The notes beneath the pieces were generated by a model. That model did no database searches. It saw nothing but the letters and a program-made list of their open reading frames with translations, and was not told the DNA's origin. A stretch of DNA of 15,071 bases from Oscillospiraceae bacterium (GTDB lineage: Bacteria > Bacillota > Clostridia > Oscillospirales > Oscillospiraceae), in assembly GCA_902766215.1 (NCBI GenBank), contig CACXCV010000052.1:1-15071 (forward strand), in the 5' to 3' direction. How positions within the stretch are numbered: position 1 is the first letter of the stretch; each line of letters starts with the position of its first letter. This document shows, one piece after another, positions 1 to 6,851 of the stretch. The position numbers and the translations under genes were made by a program.

Positions 1-1
1 C

Positions 2-325
2 GGTATCGCCGCTCTGTACAACGCCATGAGCGCCACCGAGCTGAAGGTTCTGGATATGCTGTCCTACGACGAGGACATCGACATGAGCTACCTCGATTTC
101 TACAGAGAGGTTGCTGACAAGTATGTCGCTACCGCCAAGGCTCTGATCGCTGCTAAGGCCGCGGTCGAGGCTGCCCAGAATCCTGTGGAGCAGAGCGTTG
201 CGGAGAAGAAGCTGGTCGACACCTACAATGTTTGGGTTAAGCTGACCGCTGGCGCCAAGATCGTGGCTGCCGAGGGCGGCGAGCTGGCCGAGGCCATTGC
301 CGCCGCACAGGCTTTGATCCCCTAA
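2..325 (+). CDS. C-terminal part of an unrecognised Ala-rich protein (5' end outside window)
   Basis: The reading frame is open from the first bases of the window (Gly-Ile-Ala-Ala-Leu-Tyr-Asn-Ala before the first internal Met at 26), so this is the last ~107 residues of a longer protein. The ATG at 26 has no ribosome-binding site in front of it and is probably internal. The visible part is rich in Ala, Glu, Lys and Val and is probably alpha-helical, with no membrane segment, Cys pair or motif that I recognise. It ends at TAA and is followed after ~50 bases by a strong terminator, so it closes its transcription unit. Function is unknown; that it is coding is supported by the clean frame and the terminator placement. 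Confidence 0.75.
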   Translation, partial: GIAALYNAMSATELKVLDMLSYDEDIDMSYLDFYREVADKYVATAKALIAAKAAVEAAQNPVEQSVAEKKLVDTYNVWVKLTAGAKIVAAEGGELAEAIAAAQALIP

Positions 326-377
326 CCCCTGATTGATTGCATGACAGGCTTTACGGCCTGACAGAATATCGAAGGAA

Positions 378-412
378 CCCCCGGCCCCTTGTGGGCCGGG
401 GGTGTTTTTTTT
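378..412 (+). terminator. Intrinsic terminator of the first gene
   Basis: A perfect 10-bp GC stem (CCCCCGGCCC at 378-387 with GGGCCGGGGG at 393-402) has a 5-base loop and is followed by eight T residues at 405-412. This is an unambiguous rho-independent terminator on the plus strand. A smaller hairpin (CAGGC/GCCTG, about 344-359) lies just upstream. Confidence 0.95.
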
Positions 413-465
413 GCACCTGCACGGGGAGCAATCTGTTAAACTTTGATTACATTTCCACCCCTCTA

Positions 466-494
466 TAGACTTTGCCGGGAGCGAATGCTATACT
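466..494 (+). promoter_or_regulatory. Sigma-A type promoter of the SLH protein gene
   Basis: A -35-like TAGACT (466-471), a 17-bp spacer and TATACT (489-494) preceded by TG one base upstream (extended -10, TGC). It lies between the upstream terminator and the SLH gene, in an AT-richer stretch. The transcript would start near 501 and carry a leader of about 130 nt. Confidence 0.65.
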
Positions 495-500
495 GAAACC

Positions 501-631
501 AGGATGAAAAAGTCTGCCTGCACGGGAACCTTTTCCCCCGCCGCCGCGTCTAATGGACAAAGCAAGGGAGAGTGGGCGGCATTTGCCCACAGTTCGTGTA
601 TCCAGGCTGATTATGATGAAAGGTGGAATTT
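501..631 (+). other. Untranslated leader of the SLH protein mRNA
   Basis: About 130 nt without a convincing ORF. It contains a 6-bp hairpin (GTGGGC 572-577 with GCCCAC 585-590, 7-base loop) and ends in the ribosome-binding site AAAGGTGG (619-626). Long leaders are common on abundant surface-protein mRNAs and may stabilise them; that role is inference here. No known riboswitch motif was recognised. Confidence 0.4.
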
Positions 632-2749
632 ATGATGAAACGCACATGCAAATCCCTGCTGTCTCTGCTGCTGGTCGTTGTCATGGCGGCCTCGTTGATG
701 ATTCCGGCCATGGCGGCCGGCACGCCCAAAGCACCCACGGCTGCCGACGCAGCCAAGATGCTCAAGGCAGAGTTTCAGTGCAGCAACGCGAGCTGCGCCT
801 ATGGCGTCAGTCACACGCACCAGCTGACGGCTGAGGCGGTGAAGATCCACGACGAGAGTATCTCCGTCATCGGCGGTGTGTACTACTGCGATGTGGAAGT
901 GATCCCCGGCGTCAGCTTCAATGGCTGTGACTTCTGCAAGACGACTCACACGCTGCCCGGCACGACGGCCAACAAGACCGTCACCTTCAAGTATAACCCT
1001 GAGACGACGGTCTGGCAGCCGCTGAACTGGAACCCGGTGGTCTTCACCGTCGATCCGATTCAGAAGCCGACGGTAAACCCCGGCACGACGCCCGCCGCTC
1101 CCAGCACGCTGAAGGTTCAGGTGACGATGACCAACGGTTTCGTTTCCAAGACCTACACGGTTGACCGCTATGGCTATGACATCTCGGCAGTGTCCAAGAT
1201 GGGCAACACCTATACCTGCACCGTGACCCTCAACACGATGGGCCTGAGCACGCTGGTCTCCTCCTTCAATGCCGATGTTAACGGCAAGCTGGAGCTGAAG
1301 TATCCCAACACGACCTACAGCGTGACCATGCTGTATAACGGCACCAGCTGGAAGCCCGATCCCGTGACCTTCACTGTGGAGGTTGCCGGCTCCAGCACGC
1401 CCACCCCGCCCACCGGCCGCTATACCGTGACCTATCAGTGGCGCGGCGAGGCCCCCTATGGCGCCACCCTGCCGGTTGACACGAACACCTATGCCTATGG
1501 CGACTATGCCACTGTGGCCTATGCACCCAAGGATGTCAACTGGAACGTGAAGGACGGCACCTGGAAGTGGGACCCCATCAACAACACCTGGTATTGGGAC
1601 AACTACAACTGGGACTATAACCGCTACTACCAGACCAGAACCGGCTATTGGGTCTTTGACGGCTGGGAGATGGACGTGGTCCGCTACAGCAGCACCTATC
1701 CCTACCGCTCCTATACCGAAACCGTTTCTGTCTATCCGGGCCAGAAGATCAAGATCGAAGACAACACGACCATCTATGGCACCTGGAGCTATGTGGCTAA
1801 TGAGGGCACGCTGGTTCTGACCAACGAGATCAAGGCCCCCATTGAGCTGGCCGCCGCCGCAAAGCAGAACACCTTTGAGATCTATGCTTCCAGCGACATG
1901 AAGAAGCCCTTTAAGACCGTGAAGCTGGCCAGCGGCGAAAAGACCTACATCACCCTGCCCAACGGCACCTATTACATCTACGAAGTGGACGCGAGCATCC
2001 GCGATTACAACCTGACGGTTTCGGTCAGCGGCGACCTGAGCGCCGACGGCCAGAAGTTTGTCATCAACGGCAACTCGATGATTGTCAAGTATGTCAACAC
2101 CTACTCTGCGGAAGAACTGATGCTGGACAAGGACAACCACGTGGCTTACCTCACCGGCTATGCCGACGGTACCGTGCGTCCCAATGCCAACATCACCCGC
2201 GAAGAAGTGGCCATGATGCTCTACCGTCTGATGACCAGCCAGTCCCATGCCAAGTATGACACCAGCAGCAACCGCTTCACCGATGTGAAGGCTACCCGCT
2301 GGTCCAACACCGCCATCTCGACCCTGAGCAACGCCGGCATCATCAACGGGTATGCCGACGGCACCTTCAAGCCGGGCAATTACATCACCCGTGCTGAGAT
2401 GGCTGCCATGGTTGCCAAGTTCTCCAACCTGACCGGCGGCATCTCCTTTACCGACACCAGCAACCACTGGGCGGCAGAGAGCATCCGTGTCGCGGCTAAG
2501 GAAGGCTGGGTTACCGGCTATAAGGACGGCAGCTTCAAGCCCAACCAGAACATCACCCGTGCCGAGGTTGTGACCATCATCAACCGGATGCTGGACCGCA
2601 ACCCCTCCAGTGTGAACGATCTGGGCGCCCACATGACGACCTTCACGGATAACGCCAAGACCACGGCCTGGTACTACCTGGCCATTCAGGAAGCGGCCAA
2701 CACGCACAACTACGTGCGCAACGCCTATGGCGTGGAGTCCTGGAGATAA
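632..2749 (+). CDS. Secreted SLH-domain cell-surface protein
   Basis: 705 residues. The ATG at 632 is chosen because AAAGGTGG lies just upstream; an in-frame GTG at 623 sits inside that site. Residues 1-28 form a signal peptide (Lys/Arg start, Leu/Val-rich core, Ala-Met-Ala cleavage site). Residues 45-142 and 158-251 are two diverged copies of one beta-rich module, each ending in a T-V-x-F/L-K/E-Y stretch and a VxFTV strand. The first copy carries a Cys/His cluster (C50, C55, H61, H63, C86, C99, C102, H106). A Pro/Thr linker (255-261) leads to a SHIRT-like module starting YTVTYQW and very rich in Trp and Tyr (304-340). Residues 393-490 resemble a DUF5979/Cna-B-like beta domain. The C-terminus has three SLH repeats with pocket motifs ITREE (521), ITRAE (585) and ITRAE (641), plus a fourth half-repeat (669-693). 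SLH repeats bind pyruvylated secondary cell-wall polymer, so the protein should be non-covalently attached to the wall. The outer domains' ligand is unknown. Confidence 0.9.
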   Translation: MMKRTCKSLLSLLLVVVMAASLMIPAMAAGTPKAPTAADAAKMLKAEFQCSNASCAYGVSHTHQLTAEAVKIHDESISVIGGVYYCDVEVIPGVSFNGCDFCKTTHTLPGTTANKTVTFKYNPETTVWQPLNWNPVVFTVDPIQKPTVNPGTTPAAPSTLKVQVTMTNGFVSKTYTVDRYGYDISAVSKMGNTYTCTVTLNTMGLSTLVSSFNADVNGKLELKYPNTTYSVTMLYNGTSWKPDPVTFTVEVAGSSTPTPPTGRYTVTYQWRGEAPYGATLPVDTNTYAYGDYATVAYAPKDVNWNVKDGTWKWDPINNTWYWDNYNWDYNRYYQTRTGYWVFDGWEMDVVRYSSTYPYRSYTETVSVYPGQKIKIEDNTTIYGTWSYVANEGTLVLTNEIKAPIELAAAAKQNTFEIYASSDMKKPFKTVKLASGEKTYITLPNGTYYIYEVDASIRDYNLTVSVSGDLSADGQKFVINGNSMIVKYVNTYSAEELMLDKDNHVAYLTGYADGTVRPNANITREEVAMMLYRLMTSQSHAKYDTSSNRFTDVKATRWSNTAISTLSNAGIINGYADGTFKPGNYITRAEMAAMVAKFSNLTGGISFTDTSNHWAAESIRVAAKEGWVTGYKDGSFKPNQNITRAEVVTIINRMLDRNPSSVNDLGAHMTTFTDNAKTTAWYYLAIQEAANTHNYVRNAYGVESWR

Positions 2750-2771
2750 TCCCAAATCCTTAAAAATGCAG

Positions 2772-2809
2772 CCCCGGCGTCCGCCAGCAGACGGACGCCG
2801 GGGTCTTTT
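2772..2809 (+). terminator. Terminator of the SLH protein gene
   Basis: A perfect 12-bp stem (CCCCGGCGTCCG 2772-2783 with CGGACGCCGGGG 2792-2803) with an 8-base loop, followed by TCTTTT. The stem is strong and the T-run short. It begins 22 bases after the stop codon. Confidence 0.85.
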
Positions 2810-3049
2810 GCTGCGTGCGTATGGGGCTGACCGTGCACCGGCGCAGCGGGGATTGCGTGGATGCGGGATTACACGAGCGCTGCACCTCAATCTGCGTGGT
2901 GAATGTTCTTATACGTCGGGACGCAGCGCGGCGCACTGGCGCAAAATGCGGCGCGCAGCAGCGGGCACAGCTGCCCGGGGCGCCGCGAACTGACGCCGTG
3001 CGCCGGACGGCAGTTTTTTGAGTTGGCGCTATCCTGGGTGTCGCCGCAT
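2810..3049. other. Noncoding stretch between two terminators
   Basis: About 240 bases with no supported gene. Short open frames exist on both strands but none has a ribosome-binding site or recognisable protein. The stretch is GC-rich and can form several hairpins (for example GGGCA/TGCCC near 2963-2977). It ends in a terminator-like plus-strand hairpin listed separately. No convincing promoter was found, so a small RNA is possible but unsupported. Confidence 0.4.
2988..3019 (+). terminator. Possible second plus-strand terminator
   Basis: The arms AACT (2988-2991) plus GCCGT (2995-2999) pair with ACGGC (3007-3011) plus AGTT (3012-3015), with a 3-base bulge and a 7-base loop, and run into six T residues (3014-3019). 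It could catch read-through from the SLH gene 180 bases upstream, or end an unknown short transcript. Confidence 0.45.
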
Positions 3050-3084
3050 AAAAAACCAGCGCAGCGGAGAGTCCGCTGCGCTGG
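3050..3084 (-). terminator. Intrinsic terminator of rny
   Basis: A perfect 13-bp stem (CCAGCGCAGCGGA 3056-3068 with its complement at 3072-3084) and a 3-base loop. The plus-strand A-run at 3050-3055 gives six U residues in the minus-strand RNA. It lies ~20 bases after the rny stop codon. Confidence 0.93.
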
Positions 3085-3103
3085 TGTGATATCCGGATTC
3101 TGT

Positions 3104-4654
3104 TTACTTTGCGTATTCCACTGCTTTGGTCTCGCGCATGACGTTGACCTTGATCTGGCCGGGGTATTCCAGCTCGTCCTCAATCTTCTTAGCAATGTCG
3201 CGGGCCAGGAGAATCATGGCGTCCTCGCTGATCTCGTCGGGCTTGACCATCACGCGGACCTCGCGGCCGGCCTGAATGGCATAGGCCTTTTCCACGCCGG
3301 GGAAGCTGGCAGTGAGAGTCTCCAGCCGCTCGAGCCGCTTGACATAGTTTTCGATGTTCTCACGGCGGGCGCCGGGACGGGCGGCGGAGATGGCGTCGGC
3401 AGCCTGCACCAGACAGGCGATGACGGTCTGCGCCTCGACATCGCCGTGATGCGCCTCGATGGCGTGGATCACAGCGGGACTCTCCTTATAGCGGCGGGTC
3501 AGCTCCACGCCCAGCTGCACGTGGGAACCTTCCATCTCGTGGTCAACCGACTTGCCCAGGTCATGCAGCAGGCCGGCACGCTTGGCCAGCTGGACATCCT
3601 CGCCCAGCTCGCTGGCCAGCAGGCCTGCGATGTGTGCCACTTCGATGGAGTGATTCAGCACGTTCTGACCGTAACTGGTGCGGTATTTCTGCCGGCCCAG
3701 CAGCTTGATCAGCTCGGGATGCAGGCCGTGGACGCCGGTGGCAAAGGTGGCGCGCTCGCCCTCCTGCTTGATGGTGGCATCGACCTCGCGGCGGGCCTTT
3801 TCCACCATGTCCTCGATGCGGGTGGGGTGGATGCGGCCGTCGGTAATCAGCTTTTCCAGCGCCAGACGCGCCACCTCGCGGCGGACCGGGTCAAAACAGG
3901 AAACGGTGATGGCCTCGGGCGTGTCGTCGATAATCAGGTCAGCGCCGGTAATGGTTTCCAGGGTGCGGATGTTGCGGCCCTCGCGGCCAATGATGCGGCC
4001 CTTCATCTCGTCGTTGGGCAGCGGCACGACAGAAACCGTGGTCTCGGCGGCGTGATCCGCCGCACAGCGCTGGATGGCAATGGAAATGACTTCGCGCGCG
4101 TATTGGTCTGCCTCTTCTTTGCACTGCTCTTTGATCTCCTTGATGCGGATGGCGCTCTCGTGGCGGACCTCGTCCTCTACCTGCTTGAGCAGATAGGCCT
4201 TGGCCTCGTCCTGCGTGATGCCGGAGACCTGTTCGAGCGTTGCCAGCTGGGCACGCTTGATCTGCTCGATCTCTTCGCGCAGCGCGTCAGCCTGGGCATG
4301 CTTCTTTGCCAGTTCGTCCTTGCGTTTTTCATACGCGTCTGTTTTTTTGTCGAGGGTTTCTTCCTTTTGCTGCAGGCGGCGCTCCTGCTTCTGCAGGTCG
4401 GCGCGGCTCTCTTTTACTTCCTTTTCAAATTCCGTTCGGGATTTATGGATTTCGTCCTTTGCTTCCAGCAGCATTTCGCGCTGTTTGCTCTCACCGGCCT
4501 TGATGGCCTTGTTGATGATCCGGGTAGCCTCTTCCTCTGCGCTGCCGATTTCCTTTTCGGCGGTGCGCTTCCGATACGCGGCGCCGACAAAGAAGAAGGC
4601 GGCGGCGCCGATGATAAACCCAATCAGGGGCAAAATGATATACAAAATGTCCAT
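3104..4654 (-). CDS. rny: Ribonuclease Y
   Basis: 516 residues, close to the ~520 of the B. subtilis enzyme. RNase Y is a membrane-anchored endoribonuclease that starts mRNA decay in many Firmicutes. Visible in order: a single N-terminal membrane anchor (residues 4-25); a long charged coiled coil (about 30-190, rich in Glu, Lys, Arg, Gln); a KH RNA-binding domain with GRIIGREGRN at 219-228; and an HD hydrolase domain with candidate metal ligands H335, H364-D365 (LLHDLGK), H401-H402 and D420. The start Met-Asp-Ile-Leu at 4654 places the anchor at the extreme N-terminus, as in the family. The frame stays open upstream to 4735, but that extension would put charged residues before the anchor. The best ribosome-binding site (AAGGAGG) is about 14 bases away, rather far; a GTG at 4669 overlaps it and is less likely. 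The gene has its own promoter and a terminator. Confidence 0.97.
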   Translation of the reverse strand: MDILYIILPLIGFIIGAAAFFFVGAAYRKRTAEKEIGSAEEEATRIINKAIKAGESKQREMLLEAKDEIHKSRTEFEKEVKESRADLQKQERRLQQKEETLDKKTDAYEKRKDELAKKHAQADALREEIEQIKRAQLATLEQVSGITQDEAKAYLLKQVEDEVRHESAIRIKEIKEQCKEEADQYAREVISIAIQRCAADHAAETTVSVVPLPNDEMKGRIIGREGRNIRTLETITGADLIIDDTPEAITVSCFDPVRREVARLALEKLITDGRIHPTRIEDMVEKARREVDATIKQEGERATFATGVHGLHPELIKLLGRQKYRTSYGQNVLNHSIEVAHIAGLLASELGEDVQLAKRAGLLHDLGKSVDHEMEGSHVQLGVELTRRYKESPAVIHAIEAHHGDVEAQTVIACLVQAADAISAARPGARRENIENYVKRLERLETLTASFPGVEKAYAIQAGREVRVMVKPDEISEDAMILLARDIAKKIEDELEYPGQIKVNVMRETKAVEYAK

Positions 4655-4740
4655 AATCTCCGAACTCACCTCCTTATTCAATGTCTCCGAACATTGAAAA
4701 GGAAGATTGAGTGCAGGAACGGGGAAAAACCTCAAACGAA

Positions 4741-4774
4741 CGGAGGGAAGCAGGTATCAGCCTGCTTCCCTCCG
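4741..4774 (-). repeat. 14-bp perfect inverted repeat in the rny leader (hairpin or leaky attenuator)
   Basis: CGGAGGGAAGCAGG (4741-4754) and its exact complement (4761-4774) flank a 6-base loop. In the minus-strand RNA it would start about 20 nt after the predicted rny transcript start. It is followed by UUCGUUUG and then UUUUU further on, a poor U-run for a full terminator. It may partly terminate transcription coming from the MATE-Nudix operon and from the rny promoter, or act as a 5' stability structure. Confidence 0.7.
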
Positions 4775-4801
4775 CAATGAACACACCAATACACATTAAT
4801 T

Positions 4802-4830
4802 ATTGTAGTGTATTTCTGTTCTGGTGTCAA
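4802..4830 (-). promoter_or_regulatory. Sigma-A promoter of rny
   Basis: On the minus strand: consensus TTGACA (4825-4830), a 17-bp spacer and TACAAT (4802-4807), five of six consensus bases. The surroundings are markedly AT-rich for this window. The leader to the rny start would be about 140 nt. Confidence 0.88.
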
Positions 4831-4876
4831 GTTAAAATCGTCTCTTTTTGTAAAGACCGCACAAGTATTTCGGCTT

Positions 4877-5317
4877 TCACAGCAGCTGATATTGGCCGTT
4901 GTGATAATAAAACTCGTTGAGCAAGTCCGACTCGAACACGCGCAGCATATCCAGGAAATCCTCCGCCAGGGGATAGCGCGCCAGCTCATCCCGGGGCAGC
5001 CAGAACACCTCGCCCTCGGCCGAGGGGGTCAGCGTGCCGGTAAAGCGGCTGGCCCGGTAAAACAGCACGACATACCGCGTGCACTCGTCCGCTTGAAACT
5101 GCTTGATGCCGCACAGCTGCGGGTCAAGAATGGTCAGCCCCGTCTCTTCGCGCATCTCACGGACGACTGCGCCGGTGAACGACTCGCCCGGTTCGACATG
5201 CCCGCCGGGAAAGGCCAGCCCCGGCCAGCTGGGCTTTTGCTGCTGCATCAGCAGGCGGCCCTGCCCGTCACGGAGCATACACATTACGGTCAGCTCGACC
5301 GGTTCGCTGCGGCTCAT
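4877..5317 (-). CDS. Nudix hydrolase, MutT/ADP-ribose pyrophosphatase type
   Basis: 146 residues, the normal length for a single-domain Nudix enzyme. These hydrolyse nucleoside diphosphates linked to another moiety and need Mg2+ or Mn2+. The complete Nudix box is present: G39, E45, R53-E54, E57-E58 and G60 in the pattern Gx5Ex7REUxEExGU, after LAFPGGHVEPGE. The protein is cytosolic. Sequence alone cannot decide between 8-oxo-dGTP, ADP-ribose or other substrates. Its ATG overlaps the TGA of the upstream MATE gene (ATGA), and it has no clear ribosome-binding site of its own, so its translation is probably coupled to that of the exporter. No strong terminator follows before the rny promoter. Confidence 0.93.
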   Translation of the reverse strand: MSRSEPVELTVMCMLRDGQGRLLMQQQKPSWPGLAFPGGHVEPGESFTGAVVREMREETGLTILDPQLCGIKQFQADECTRYVVLFYRASRFTGTLTPSAEGEVFWLPRDELARYPLAEDFLDMLRVFESDLLNEFYYHNGQYQLL

Positions 5318-6702
5318 TGGGCGGCCTGCTTTCGCTGAGCCTCAAACTTCTGCACGGCGTGCTTCCAGCCGCCGCAGTAGTAATACACGGCGATGGCCGC
5401 CATGCGCAGAAACGACGCGATCAGCAGCGCGTAGAAGATGCCGTGCCAGTCGCCGGTTTTCACAGCCAGGAAATAGGCCAGCGGAATGCGCGAAAACGCG
5501 CCGAACTGCGCCGTGATCATCGGCACCACCGACTTGCCCGCGCCGCGCATGGCGTTGACCAGGCAGCGGTCGATGCCGTGGAACAGGCACATGAACGACA
5601 TGATAAACAGGCCGTCAGAGGCATAGGCCGCCACCTCGGCGCTGTCGGTAAACAGCCAGGGGAACACATTGCGCAGGGCGATCAGCAGCCCGCACAGCAC
5701 CACGCCCAGGGCGCAGAGACTGAGAATGCTGTCGTTGATGCCCTTTTTGATGCGGTCCAGCCGGAACACGCCCATATTCTGCCCCACATAGGTACACAGG
5801 GCAGTGCTCAGGGCCATCACGGGGATGTTGATCAAGTCGTCCACCTTGGTGACGATGCTGTTGGCGGCGATGAAGGCCGGGCCGAATACGTTGACCGACG
5901 ACTGCACGCACAGCGCGGCCAGCGCGTTGCCGATGTTCTGAATGGCGGCGGGCAGGCCGATGCCGATGACCTGGCGGGTTTCGCGGCCGTCCAGGCGCAG
6001 CGTGCGCGCCGTGACCTTCACGCCGTAGCCGCCGCGGTTGAGGTGGATCAGCACGCCGATGCCGGAGACCAGCTGCGACACGGCGGTGGCGATGGCCACG
6101 CCCAGCACGCCCAGCCCCAGCGCCAGCACGGCCACCAGATCCAGCACGATGTTGAGCACGCTGCACATGAGCAGAAACAAAAACGGCCAGGTGGAGTCGC
6201 CCATGCCGCGCAGCGCGCCGCTGCCCATCTGGTAGATCATATTGCCGGTGGTGCCCAGATAGACCACGATGAGGTAAGCCAGCGAGTCGCTGAAAATGTT
6301 CTCCGGCGTGCCCAGCACGGCCAGCAGCGGGCGGCTGATCAGCAGCCCCACCACGGTGATGAACAGCGAGCAGAGCAGCGTCAGGCAGGCGATGGTGCCC
6401 ACAGCGTTCTGCAGGGCGTCGCGGTCCCTGGCGCCCACGCGCTGGGCGATGACCACGCTGGAGCCGGCCGACAGGCCGATGAGAAACATGTTGATCAGGC
6501 TCATCACCGGGCTGCTGGCCGAGACGGCGGCCAGCGCGTCGGCGCTGACAAACTGGCCCACGATGATCGAGTCGGCGACGTTATACAGCTGGGTGACGAT
6601 GGCGCCCAGCAGGATGGGCAGGGTGAAGACCATCAGATTTTTGAAAATCGGCCCTTCGGTGAGGTCGATCCGGCTTTTCCCCAGCGAAAGATGGCGATGC
6701 AC
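5314..6702 (-). CDS. MATE-family multidrug/toxin exporter
   Basis: 462 residues with about 12 hydrophobic segments, the usual size and layout of MATE transporters. These export cationic drugs and metabolites across the cytoplasmic membrane using Na+ or H+ gradients. Family marks seen: the N-terminal stretch around LPILLGAIVTQLYNVADSIIVG (residues ~29-50), GALRGMGDSTWPF at the start of the inter-helix segment near 162, and the repeat half beginning IGIGLPAAIQNIGNALA. The start is GTG at 6702, with AAGGAG (plus 6713-6718) 10 bases before it; no ATG lies nearby. The last codon overlaps the start of the Nudix gene. The closest groups are the clostridial DinF/NorM-like MATE proteins; the true substrate is unknown. 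Confidence 0.95.
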   Translation of the reverse strand: MHRHLSLGKSRIDLTEGPIFKNLMVFTLPILLGAIVTQLYNVADSIIVGQFVSADALAAVSASSPVMSLINMFLIGLSAGSSVVIAQRVGARDRDALQNAVGTIACLTLLCSLFITVVGLLISRPLLAVLGTPENIFSDSLAYLIVVYLGTTGNMIYQMGSGALRGMGDSTWPFLFLLMCSVLNIVLDLVAVLALGLGVLGVAIATAVSQLVSGIGVLIHLNRGGYGVKVTARTLRLDGRETRQVIGIGLPAAIQNIGNALAALCVQSSVNVFGPAFIAANSIVTKVDDLINIPVMALSTALCTYVGQNMGVFRLDRIKKGINDSILSLCALGVVLCGLLIALRNVFPWLFTDSAEVAAYASDGLFIMSFMCLFHGIDRCLVNAMRGAGKSVVPMITAQFGAFSRIPLAYFLAVKTGDWHGIFYALLIASFLRMAAIAVYYYCGGWKHAVQKFEAQRKQAAQ

Positions 6703-6740
6703 GGCGGGTCAACTCCTTAGCATGAAAACATTCAAAGCCT

Positions 6741-6769
6741 AGCATAGCGGATATCGGGCAAAAAAGCAA
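6741..6769 (-). promoter_or_regulatory. Promoter of the MATE-Nudix operon
   Basis: On the minus strand: TTGCTT (6764-6769), a 17-bp spacer and TATGCT (6741-6746). It lies 25 bases upstream of the ribosome-binding site and is separated from the esterase upstream by a terminator. Confidence 0.7.
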
Positions 6770-6780
6770 GCCCCGATCCG
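6748..6780. repeat. Imperfect dyad across the MATE promoter (possible operator)
   Basis: CGGATATCGGG (6748-6758) and CCCGATCCG (6772-6780) are inverted copies differing by a 2-base insertion, and they flank the -35 hexamer. A repressor or activator of the exporter could bind here, but no regulator gene is adjacent. The dyad may be chance. Confidence 0.35.
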
Positions 6781-6783
6781 GCG

Positions 6784-6822
6784 AAAAGCCCGCCCAGGCA
6801 GCCGGAAAGCCGCCCGGGCGGG
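6784..6822 (-). terminator. Terminator of carboxylesterase 1
   Basis: The arms at 6789-6802 and 6809-6822 form a 14-pair stem with a 6-base loop. The two non-Watson-Crick positions are A/C in plus-strand RNA but U-G wobbles in minus-strand RNA, so the hairpin is specific to the minus strand. Four U residues (plus 6784-6787) follow. Confidence 0.85.
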
Positions 6823-6851
6823 ACAATGGTGCAGGCGGATAGTTAATCCGC

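Noticed and set aside
623..631. GTG at 623 as the start of the SLH protein
   Set aside because: It lies within the ribosome-binding site AAAGGTGG; the ATG at 632 has correct spacing and gives a normal signal peptide.
611..2890. Long minus-strand open frame opposite the SLH gene
   Set aside because: It is rich in Gly, Val, His and Arg with no recognisable domain, has no ribosome-binding site, and mirrors a clear protein on the other strand. It is a GC-rich shadow frame.
2903..4780. 625-residue plus-strand open frame over rny
   Set aside because: It is antisense to a complete RNase Y, and its sequence shows only low-complexity Leu/Ala/Gly stretches.
5317..6720. 467-residue plus-strand frame over the MATE gene
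   Set aside because: His/Gln/Ala-rich composition typical of an antisense frame; the minus strand carries a complete MATE protein.
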